Source of the DNA: an uncultured Bacteroidaceae bacterium
GTDB lineage: Bacteria > Bacteroidota > Bacteroidia > Bacteroidales > Bacteroidaceae
Assembly: GCA_904501945.1 (NCBI GenBank)
Contig: CAJGCU010000071.1
Location: 1-13,349 of the forward strand
Direction: 5' to 3'
DNA length: 13,349 bases
Of this stretch, positions 7,405-13,349 are shown one piece after another; within the stretch, counting starts at the first letter, position 1, and the number at the start of each line of letters is the position of its first letter. Under the pieces are notes generated by a model. That model was not told where the DNA came from. It saw only the letters and a list, made by a program, of their open reading frames with translations, and made no database searches. The position numbers were made by a program, and so were the translations under genes.

Positions 7405-7466
7405 ACTGAATAAACGCAGGCAGGCGGACAATCAATAGGTTGTTCGCCTGTCTGCGTTTATTCAGT
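7405..7466. terminator. Long hairpin terminator between convergent genes
   Basis: Two 27-base arms (7405-7431 and 7440-7466) flank an 8-base loop. They are complementary except at two positions, which are G:U wobbles in the plus-strand transcript and A:C mismatches in the minus-strand transcript. The ends AATAAA...TTTATT give an A-rich foot and a T-rich tail, continued by CCTTTATAAT. The hairpin ends the OmpA-B/OmpA-C/LRR transcript and, less stably, the convergent UpxY-like gene, whose stop codon (7462-7464) lies inside the right arm. Confidence 0.85.
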
Positions 7467-8037
7467 CCTTTATAATCCTAATGTATTGTGGTTCAATGTG
7501 AGTGCCCAAAGCGCCCAGTAATTGAAAGTTGACAAGAAACATACGTTTTGCACGACCCTTCGCCTTTAATAGGGTCCCCTCGTAGCCGTCGAAGATTCCG
7601 CCTACAATACGTACTTTGTCACCTGTTTTAAGTTCTACCTCCTCGGGCCGAAAGTAAGTGATGTCGCCTTTCATTCTCTCCGTGGAGTCCATGAAACGCT
7701 CCATTTCTCGTTCTGGTACATGCAGAATTTTATACCTTCCGTCTTGTTTTTGGTAACAATAGGTGATGAAAGGGTGTTGTCTTCTGATGTTGTTCAGCAT
7801 GCCGAAAGGTGCAGAAACAAAAATGGTATTTGGAATGAGTGGACGTTCTACAATGTGTTTTTCTCCCTTCATCGTAATGTCTGAAGGCACTGTCGGGCAG
7901 AATGTTTTCAATCCTGCTCCTTCCAGCACTTCTGTCGCCAGCCGTTCTTTGCGGCTCACTTTCAGGACAAACCATTGTGTTTCTTCCTCGTTTTGTGCAG
8001 TTGTTTTTTTAATGTCCAATTGACTTTCTTCTGACAT
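7462..8037 (-). CDS. UpxY-type NusG paralogue (transcription antiterminator)
   Basis: NusG-like protein of 191 aa. The NGN domain begins with QWFVLKVSRKERLA (residues 21-34) and contains VERPLIPNTIFVSA; a KOW domain follows with GDKVRIVGGIFDGYEG (139-154). UpxY proteins of Bacteroidales accompany nascent RNA polymerase and prevent early termination in capsule operons; in characterised cases upxY is the first gene of the operon it controls. Here it stands alone, on the opposite strand, convergent with the polysaccharide/OmpA block. An ATG at 8058 would add 7 residues, but the predicted transcription start (about 8063) would leave almost no leader, so the ATG at 8037 is preferred. It could act in trans on a distant operon or on leaders in this block; no target site can be named. 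A more general NusG-like role (LoaP/RfaH-like) cannot be excluded. Confidence 0.88.
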   Translation of the reverse strand: MSEESQLDIKKTTAQNEEETQWFVLKVSRKERLATEVLEGAGLKTFCPTVPSDITMKGEKHIVERPLIPNTIFVSAPFGMLNNIRRQHPFITYCYQKQDGRYKILHVPEREMERFMDSTERMKGDITYFRPEEVELKTGDKVRIVGGIFDGYEGTLLKAKGRAKRMFLVNFQLLGALGTHIEPQYIRIIKD

Positions 8038-8067
8038 GTGAGTAAAGCGGTGAAGCATAAAATCTTA

Positions 8068-8075
8068 CAAAGATA
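8068..8075 (-). promoter_or_regulatory. -7 promoter element for the UpxY-like gene
   Basis: On the minus strand this reads TATCTTTG, a full match to TAnnTTTG. A TTGACA-like stretch (minus strand, 8102-8097) lies 21 bp upstream and may serve as the -33 element. The predicted start of transcription near 8063 supports the 8037 start codon. Confidence 0.6.
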
Positions 8076-8094
8076 ATCAAAAAATGATAGAAAA

Positions 8095-8110
8095 ATTGTC
8101 AATGACGTCA
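8095..8110. promoter_or_regulatory. Overlapping small palindromes in the divergent promoter region (possible operator)
   Basis: ATTGTCAAT (8095-8103) is a 4-base inverted repeat around a central T. It abuts TGACGTCA (8103-8110), a perfect 8-base palindrome sharing one base with it. The pair sits where the -33 regions of the two divergent promoters overlap, so a bound regulator could affect both genes. Short palindromes also occur by chance in AT-rich DNA. Confidence 0.25.
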
Positions 8111-8126
8111 AATAGTTGTATTTTCG
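8096..8126 (+). promoter_or_regulatory. Promoter for the GH106-like gene
   Basis: TTG at 8096-8098 and TATTTTCG at 8119-8126 are 20 bp apart, the usual spacing for Bacteroidetes -33 and -7 elements. The -7 box differs from TAnnTTTG at one position (C for T). Transcription would start near 8131, giving a leader of about 25 nt. Confidence 0.45.
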
Positions 8127-8155
8127 CATGATAAACCAGTTCTAATTATGATTAA

Positions 8156-10741
8156 ATGAAAAAAACGTTCCACTTCATATTGTTTGCAAAAGCATTAATT
8201 ATATTTTATTTCCTCTTTTTCCATATTTGTGTGGCTCTGTCTCAGTCTTGGCCATCTGTTAGTCAAGAGTGTCAGCCTTATACTCGTTGGTGGTGGTTAG
8301 GAAGTGCGGTGGATTCTGCAGGCATTGACTATCATTTGACAGCATTTGCTCAAGCGGGTATAGGAGGTGTTGAGATAACCCCTATCTATGGAGTACTGGG
8401 AAATGATGCTAATGACATTCCCTATCTATCTCCGCGTTGGATGCAGATGCTGAAATATGTGGAAGAGAAAGGTGCTCAGTTGGGGGTGGAAATCAATATG
8501 TCAACAGGTACAGGATGGCCGTTTGGGGGGCCTCATGTGTCAGTCGAAGATGCTGCTTGTAAGTTAAATTTCAATCAAGTAGGCCGTTGGGAAATAGGGC
8601 GTACAGCTCAAAAAGTAAAGCGCGCAGCTCCAGGAGGAGAAGGGTTTGTGATTGACCATTTTGATAGTGAGGCAGTGACGCGTTACCTTGCTCGTTTTGA
8701 TTCGGCGTTTGCCAGCCAAGGCATGTTGTTCCCGAAAGTAATGTTCAATGATTCTTATGAAGTGTATGGAGCCGACTGGACTCCTCGTCTGTATGAAGAA
8801 TTTCAGCAACGCCGAGGCTATGACCTTCGTCCTTATACCTATATGTTAGGCAAGAAAGATTCTTTGCGCACCGATGTTGACAGGCGTGTCATTAGTGACT
8901 ATCGCGAAACGCTTGGCGAACTGCTCCTTGAGAATTTTACCTCTCAATGGACGGCATGGGCACATCGGCATGGTAGCATTACTCGTAATCAGGCTCATGG
9001 CAGTCCTGCTAATCTTCTTGATATTTATGCTGCAGTTGACATTCCCGAGTGTGAAGGTTTTGGACTCAGTGATTTTGGAATTAAAGGATTGCGCATAGAT
9101 TCAGGCTACACAAAAAAGAATGATTCAGACCTTTCTATGCTCAAATACGCTTCTTCGGCAGCTCATATTTCGGGTAAAAAACTTACTTCTAGCGAGACGT
9201 TTACATGGCTTACAGAGCATTTCCGAACTTCGCTTTCGCAGTGCAAGCCAGACTTGGATCTCATGTTTATTTCAGGTGTTAATCACGTGGTATTTCATGG
9301 CTCTTGCTATTCTCCGAAAGATGAGCCATGGCCAGGCTGGCGGTTTTATGCTTCCGTTGATATGACTCCCTATAATCCGCAATGGAATGCAATGCCAGCT
9401 TTCTGTCAATACATCAGTCGGTGCCAATCTTTCCTCCAGTGGGGAAATCCCGACAACGACTTCCTCGTCTATCTGCCTTTCTACGATATGATTTATGAGC
9501 AGCCCGGTACGGTCGCCCTCTTCGACATCCATTCTATGGGCAAGCGTGCTCCGAAGTTTATCGAGACCATCCAGACTATCATCAAGAGAGGCTATGATGT
9601 AGATTATATATCAGACCGTTATCTGCATACCGATGCCTATCTTCATTACGATGCAATCATCGTTCCCGATGTGCGTTTCATGCCCGTTTCTACCATCAAT
9701 CGCCTATCGACAATAGCGGCAGAGGGAAAACGTGTCATTTTCGTGCAACATTATCCTGAAAGTGTGCCTGGTTACGGACGAATTACTTCAGAGGCGGCTC
9801 AATTTGACAGTGCTTTGGCTGCACTAAAGAAAAAAGCCTTTCTTGCAAAGGATTATGCGGAAGCCCTTTCACTTGCAGGAGGGCGTATTGAAACTATGCG
9901 TACCGAACACAATCTTTCTTGTGTTCGTCGCAGCAACCCAGAAGGTCATCACTACTTCATCAGCAATCTTACTCCCGAAGATGTTGATGCTTACATCTCT
10001 CTTGGAGTGAATGATAGCAATGCCCTGTTCTACAATCCTATGACTGGTGATATTACCTATCCTAAGTGTCAGAATGGGAGGGTGCGTATTCAACTCTATA
10101 GTGGCGAGAGCATCATCCTTCGTACTTTCGCCCAAGGGAATGTACCTTCTTCTGAAAAAGTTGCACAACATCCTTATCGTGGCGCAATGCTTAGAGATGT
10201 TGAGTTGCTCCATTGGTCACTTACTTTCCCGAAAGACATCAAGATGAATGCAGACAATAACGATACGGATAGTTCGCAAAACTTCACTGCTACGCAAATT
10301 CCGATGGAACAACCTCGATCATGGACTGAATTAGGCGAGAGCTACACTACCCAGATGGCGACAGGCTGTTACACGACCAACTTTACTGTTTCGCGCGACA
10401 AGCAGTTTGATGCTTGTCGCCACATTCTAGACCTTGGTGATGTGCGTGAATCTGCTCGTGTAGTCATTAATGGAAAGGAAATTGCAACCTTGTTTGCTGT
10501 TCCTTTCCGTTGCGACATCACTCCTCATATTAAAAAAGGTAAAAATGAACTTCAAGTTTATGTTACCAATCTGCCTGCCAACCGTATTGCTCAAATGGAC
10601 CGCGATGGAGTGGAGTGGCGCAAGTTCAAGGAAATCAATGTAGTAGATTTGAATTACAAAAAAAGCCGATACGACATATGGCATCCTGTCCCATCAGGCT
10701 TAAACAGTAAGGTGAGAATCATTTCTTTTGTAGTAGAATAA
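8156..10741 (+). CDS. Secreted GH106-like glycoside hydrolase (probable alpha-L-rhamnosidase)
   Basis: Protein of 861 aa with a signal peptide (about 1-29, cleavage near ALSQ). The N-terminal part is typical of GH106 alpha-L-rhamnosidases: TRWWWLGSAVD (43-53), QAGIGGVEI (66-74) and NMSTGTGWPFGGP (114-126). Acidic residues in conserved-looking places include Asp199/Glu202 (NDSYEVYG), Glu298/Glu300 (IPECEGFG) and Glu347 (SSETF); some of these should be the catalytic and calcium-binding residues, but I cannot assign them without alignment. The C-terminal 150 residues (DLGDVRESARVVINGKE, then LQVYVTNLPANRI and YDIWHPVPSGL) form a GH2-like beta-sandwich sugar-binding module. Characterised GH106 enzymes are about 1,100 aa, so this is a compact member. 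It would cut terminal rhamnose from pectic or other glycans in the periplasm or at the surface. No SusC/SusD genes lie beside it. The permease gene follows 24 bp later. Confidence 0.85.
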   Translation: MKKTFHFILFAKALIIFYFLFFHICVALSQSWPSVSQECQPYTRWWWLGSAVDSAGIDYHLTAFAQAGIGGVEITPIYGVLGNDANDIPYLSPRWMQMLKYVEEKGAQLGVEINMSTGTGWPFGGPHVSVEDAACKLNFNQVGRWEIGRTAQKVKRAAPGGEGFVIDHFDSEAVTRYLARFDSAFASQGMLFPKVMFNDSYEVYGADWTPRLYEEFQQRRGYDLRPYTYMLGKKDSLRTDVDRRVISDYRETLGELLLENFTSQWTAWAHRHGSITRNQAHGSPANLLDIYAAVDIPECEGFGLSDFGIKGLRIDSGYTKKNDSDLSMLKYASSAAHISGKKLTSSETFTWLTEHFRTSLSQCKPDLDLMFISGVNHVVFHGSCYSPKDEPWPGWRFYASVDMTPYNPQWNAMPAFCQYISRCQSFLQWGNPDNDFLVYLPFYDMIYEQPGTVALFDIHSMGKRAPKFIETIQTIIKRGYDVDYISDRYLHTDAYLHYDAIIVPDVRFMPVSTINRLSTIAAEGKRVIFVQHYPESVPGYGRITSEAAQFDSALAALKKKAFLAKDYAEALSLAGGRIETMRTEHNLSCVRRSNPEGHHYFISNLTPEDVDAYISLGVNDSNALFYNPMTGDITYPKCQNGRVRIQLYSGESIILRTFAQGNVPSSEKVAQHPYRGAMLRDVELLHWSLTFPKDIKMNADNNDTDSSQNFTATQIPMEQPRSWTELGESYTTQMATGCYTTNFTVSRDKQFDACRHILDLGDVRESARVVINGKEIATLFAVPFRCDITPHIKKGKNELQVYVTNLPANRIAQMDRDGVEWRKFKEINVVDLNYKKSRYDIWHPVPSGLNSKVRIISFVVE

Positions 10742-10765
10742 TCTTTTTTATATAGAGCCGACCTT

Positions 10766-11695
10766 ATGTATAAAGGAGAATTGATTTCGTTGCTGGTGAC
10801 TTTCCTCTGGACCGTCACGGCTATGGCTTCTGAAGTGGCAAGTAAACGCTTGTCGCCATTAGGCTTGAATATTATCCGCATGTTTCTTTCGTTGGTGTTT
10901 TTGAGCATCCTCATGTGGGTGGTGTGCGGTCGGCCTTTTCCGCAGGATGCTGATGCTGAAACGTGGATGTGGCTTTCGTTTTCGGGATTTATCGGTTATG
11001 TGTTGGGCGATTATTGTCTTTTCAACTCCTATCTGCTCATCGGCAGTCGTTTTGGCCAGCTATTCATGACGCTGGCTCCTGCCGCTGCTGCCATCTTTGG
11101 CTTTATTCTTTTGGGTGAACAAATGTCTTTGCTTGCTGTTGTAGGAATGCTCGTCACGATGTTCGGTATTGGATTAAGTGTATTGTCCAAAGGCGGAGGG
11201 CATCGCCGTTTGAGCTTAAAACTTCCTTTGAAAGGCATTCTTTTGGGTATCGGCGCAGGACTTGGACAAGGTATAGGACTTGTATTTAGCAAGGTTGGTA
11301 TGACGCATTACGAAACGCTCATCACAACTCCAGAAGCGTTGGACATGATGCCTTTTTCCAGCACCTTCATTCGTGCCGTGACAGGTTTTGTCGGTTTTTC
11401 CCTTGTCATGTTTTTTACGAGAAGGACACGTCAGATTGCTTCTGTTTGTCGCGATCGTCGAGGCATAGCCTTTGCTTTCCTTGCTACGCTGATGGGACCT
11501 TTCCTAGGGGTGAGCCTTTCACTCATGGCTACGCTCTATACCAGTACAGGCATAGCTCAGACCATCATGGCAATGACTCCCATCCTTATCCTTTTGCCCA
11601 GCTGGTATTTCTTCCGCCAAAAAATAACCATTCTTGAAATCATAGGTGCGCTCATCAGTGTAATGGGTGTCATGCTCTTTTTTATTGACAGATGA
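10766..11695 (+). CDS. EamA/DMT-superfamily permease (10 membrane segments)
   Basis: Integral inner-membrane protein of 309 aa with about ten hydrophobic segments arranged as two five-helix EamA repeats: one from the N-terminus (GELISLLVTFLWTVTAMASE) to VTMFGIGLSVLS, and the second from LKGILLGIGAGLGQGIGLVF to LISVMGVMLFFIDR. Each repeat ends with the family's PI/GE..pattern (LLGEQMSLLAVVGMLV in repeat 1, RQKITILEIIGALISVMGV in repeat 2). Members of this superfamily export or import small metabolites, amino acids or nucleotide sugars; the substrate cannot be read from sequence. The start at 10766 lies 24 bp after the rhamnosidase stop with no visible promoter between, so cotranscription is likely, though a functional link to glycan use is only inferred. 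Confidence 0.9.
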   Translation: MYKGELISLLVTFLWTVTAMASEVASKRLSPLGLNIIRMFLSLVFLSILMWVVCGRPFPQDADAETWMWLSFSGFIGYVLGDYCLFNSYLLIGSRFGQLFMTLAPAAAAIFGFILLGEQMSLLAVVGMLVTMFGIGLSVLSKGGGHRRLSLKLPLKGILLGIGAGLGQGIGLVFSKVGMTHYETLITTPEALDMMPFSSTFIRAVTGFVGFSLVMFFTRRTRQIASVCRDRRGIAFAFLATLMGPFLGVSLSLMATLYTSTGIAQTIMAMTPILILLPSWYFFRQKITILEIIGALISVMGVMLFFIDR

Positions 11696-11716
11696 TGACA
11701 TTTCAGACGTGCCCAA

Positions 11717-11758
11717 TACAACCACCGTGTGCGAGATGTTTCGTACACGGTGGTTGTA
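11717..11758 (+). terminator. Hairpin terminator after the EamA permease gene
   Basis: Arms 11717-11734 and 11741-11758 pair over 18 bases (one G:U wobble in the plus transcript) around the loop GATGTT. The stem core ACAACCACCGTGT is GC-rich. The tail AATATTATG is A/T-rich rather than a clean T-run. It lies 21 bp after the permease stop and may also serve the convergent esterase gene, whose stop is 78 bp away. Confidence 0.75.
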
Positions 11759-11836
11759 ATATTATGCACACGGTAATCATATATGCTAGTTGACGCTACT
11801 ATAATGATATATCTCTGTACAAATTAAATTATGGGT

Positions 11837-13285
11837 TTATTGCTGCTTGGGAAGTGCGTCTGCGATGATTTCTGCCATGCGCTGTACACCTTTATCGTTG
11901 GGATGTATTCCGTCAGAAAGCATCTTGTCGCCGTCGTTTGCAAAAAGTGTATGCAAATCAATGACTTGCAGGCCGTATTCCTTCGCTACTTCTTGCTGTA
12001 TGGGGATGATGCCGTTGGTGATGACCGAATCGTTGATGTTCCAGCTGGATTTGAAGGCAGGGATAGGTGTGCAGAGGAAAATCTGTGGCTTGGCTGTCTG
12101 TTCTGCTTGGGCTTTTTTGCTTTTCTTCTTTTTAGGCTGCGCTAAATCTGGGCGAAGTGTGGTAATCATCTGCACGAGGTCCTGCTTGAATTCTGTGCCA
12201 TGCTGCCAGTTCTGTGGCTTGGAGTCGTTGGTTCCCAGCTTGATGATGACAATGTCAGGATTGAAGGCAACCGCGTCACGCCATGCCATTTCGTTCATGT
12301 AGGGATTGTCGCCCTTGTTGAGCATGGTGCGTGCACTAACGCCGAAGTTCTTCACTTGATAGTTCTCGCCCAGTTTTTGCTGAAGCAGAGCGGGATAGCC
12401 GTATTGACTTGCCATGTCGATGCCATGTCCGTCGGTGATGCTGTTGCCTATGCATGCCACTCGCTGTACGTCAGGTTTGGGTGTTGGGTGGTTTTTGAGC
12501 CAAGCTTCAAGTTCGTTTAGCATCTGGTCGTGATATTTGAACCATGTACCGAATCCGAAACCGTGGTCGCCTGTTGGATAGACGTGCATGGTGCATTCGT
12601 TGCCGGCATTGCGCATGGCTGTGTAGTAGGCCAGTCCGTTGGTCACGAAAGGAACGAGGCGGTCGTCGCTGGCAGTTATGATGATTGCAGGAGGGGTCAG
12701 ATGTCGTTTTACTGCGTTTTGTGTGGAGAATTGGCGTACTAGTTCAGGGTTTTTCTGTCCGTCTTCTCCGAGGAAGTTGATACAAGAGTATTTGTGTGAA
12801 ACGCGTTCATCCATAGAGATTACGGGGTAGAACAGAATGGTGAAGTCGGGACGTACCTCGTACTCGGAGTGTGTGGAAATGACTGATGCCAGATGCCCTC
12901 CTGCTGAGAAGCCCATGATACCCACATCACGCGGATGGATGTTCCATATGGTGGCAGAGTCGCGCACAATGCTGAAGGCTTTCTGTACATCGCTCATGGG
13001 GATGGTTCTGTCGCCGTTGGGCAGGCGGTAATTGACAACGAAGTAGGCGATTCCTTGCTTGTTGAGCCACTCTGATGCTAAATAGCCTTCGTGGGTGTTT
13101 GAGAGGACGGAGTATCCGCCTCCTGGTATGCCTACGATGGCTTTCCCTGAAGATGTCTCTGGCAGGAAGCAGACCATCTGTGCCTTGCCGTCATCGGTAA
13201 GGTTAATTGTGAATTTTCTTGCGGTTTGTGCTTGAGCAGTGATGAAGCACAGCAGCAGGATAAAAAAAAGATTTCTTTTCATCAT
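11837..13285 (-). CDS. Secreted two-domain esterase: alpha/beta-hydrolase fused to SGNH/GDSL hydrolase
   Basis: Protein of 482 aa with a signal peptide (about 1-20, AQAQ). Residues about 45-265 form an alpha/beta-hydrolase of the acetylxylan-esterase/BD-FAE-like type: an oxyanion-hole GIPGGGY (52-58), nucleophile Ser127 in GFSAGGH, acid Asp207 or Asp208 in SDDRLVP, and His241 in GDHGFG. Residues about 272-480 form an SGNH hydrolase: block I GNSITDG (Ser282), block II Gly315, block III GTND (Asn353) and block V SDGIHPN (Asp458, His461). Both catalytic sets look complete, so it may remove two kinds of O-acyl groups from one polysaccharide. A Lys-rich insert (about 383-398) lies between blocks III and V. 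The gene is transcribed towards the permease. Natural substrates could be acetylated xylan, pectin or sialic acids; the adjacent rhamnosidase-like gene makes pectin attractive but unproven. Confidence 0.92.
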   Translation of the reverse strand: MMKRNLFFILLLCFITAQAQTARKFTINLTDDGKAQMVCFLPETSSGKAIVGIPGGGYSVLSNTHEGYLASEWLNKQGIAYFVVNYRLPNGDRTIPMSDVQKAFSIVRDSATIWNIHPRDVGIMGFSAGGHLASVISTHSEYEVRPDFTILFYPVISMDERVSHKYSCINFLGEDGQKNPELVRQFSTQNAVKRHLTPPAIIITASDDRLVPFVTNGLAYYTAMRNAGNECTMHVYPTGDHGFGFGTWFKYHDQMLNELEAWLKNHPTPKPDVQRVACIGNSITDGHGIDMASQYGYPALLQQKLGENYQVKNFGVSARTMLNKGDNPYMNEMAWRDAVAFNPDIVIIKLGTNDSKPQNWQHGTEFKQDLVQMITTLRPDLAQPKKKKSKKAQAEQTAKPQIFLCTPIPAFKSSWNINDSVITNGIIPIQQEVAKEYGLQVIDLHTLFANDGDKMLSDGIHPNDKGVQRMAEIIADALPKQQ

Positions 13286-13328
13286 AGTGTTGGTTGGTAT
13301 TTGGATGTTAGTGTTTGATAATAATGTA

Positions 13329-13336
13329 CAAATGTA
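13329..13336 (-). promoter_or_regulatory. -7 promoter element for the two-domain esterase gene
   Basis: On the minus strand this reads TACATTTG, a full TAnnTTTG match. The -33 element would lie beyond the window edge. The implied leader to the ATG at 13285 is about 40 nt, which supports that start over internal ones. Confidence 0.55.
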
Positions 13337-13349
13337 AGAAGTTTTTGCC

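Noticed and set aside
7763..8023. Open frame on the plus strand opposite the UpxY-like gene
   Set aside because: It is a mirror of a clear NGN/KOW coding sequence, with no signal, motif or promoter of its own.
9400..9720. More C-ending codons in the middle of the GH106-like gene, suggesting a mosaic gene
   Set aside because: The change is gradual, the reading frame and domain order stay intact, and I cannot separate it from normal local variation by eye.
11769..11816. AT-rich imperfect inverted repeat (ATCATATATGCTAG ... CTACTATAATGATAT) between the permease and esterase genes
   Set aside because: Arms have too many mismatches and too little GC to propose a hairpin or recombination site.
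11847..12302. Open frames on the plus strand opposite the esterase SGNH domain
   Set aside because: The minus strand encodes intact SGNH blocks over the same bases; the plus-strand peptides are Cys/Leu-rich and look non-coding.

Overview
The window looks like chromosomal DNA of a Bacteroidales bacterium (Bacteroides or Prevotella type). The signs are several promoters matching the Bacteroidetes -7 consensus TAnnTTTG, no Shine-Dalgarno sequences before starts, signal peptides ending in the typical A-Q context, a UpxY-type NusG paralogue, a BspA-like leucine-rich-repeat protein, and a GH106-like glycosidase. Genus cannot be settled from the sequence alone. No tRNA, rRNA, CRISPR array, transposase or integrase was seen.

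Region 1 (2-7381, all + strand) is a cell-surface/polysaccharide block. It begins inside a DegT-type sugar aminotransferase. Then come an OmpA-like outer-membrane protein (OmpA-A), a short membrane-bound WbpM/PglF-type UDP-sugar 4,6-dehydratase with its own promoter, two more OmpA-like proteins of the same family (OmpA-B, OmpA-C), and a small secreted leucine-rich-repeat protein. The dehydratase and aminotransferase are the classic enzyme pair for UDP-4-amino-4,6-dideoxy-hexosamines, so the envelope proteins are wired into a gene cluster for a modified surface glycan. The three OmpA-like paralogues differ in their N-terminal extensions, in peptidoglycan-binding residues and in codon use.

Region 2 (7405-8126) holds a 27-bp-arm hairpin that ends region 1. 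The same hairpin carries the stop codon of a convergent, minus-strand UpxY/NusG-like antiterminator gene. Behind that gene's start lies a compact divergent promoter region.

Region 3 (8156-11758, + strand) is a probable two-gene unit: a secreted GH106-like alpha-L-rhamnosidase and an EamA/DMT-family permease, followed by a strong hairpin.

Region 4 (11837-13285, - strand) is a secreted two-domain esterase, an alpha/beta-hydrolase fused to an SGNH/GDSL hydrolase, with a TAnnTTTG promoter near the window edge. Regions 3 and 4 suit breakdown of acetylated, rhamnose-containing plant or microbial glycans, but no SusC/SusD pair is present in the window.

The most unusual part is the OmpA-like trio interleaved with sugar-nucleotide enzymes and capped by the LRR protein. 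It could be a dedicated envelope assembly that anchors, displays or senses a specific surface glycan. That role is inference; the gene families and their arrangement are what the sequence shows.
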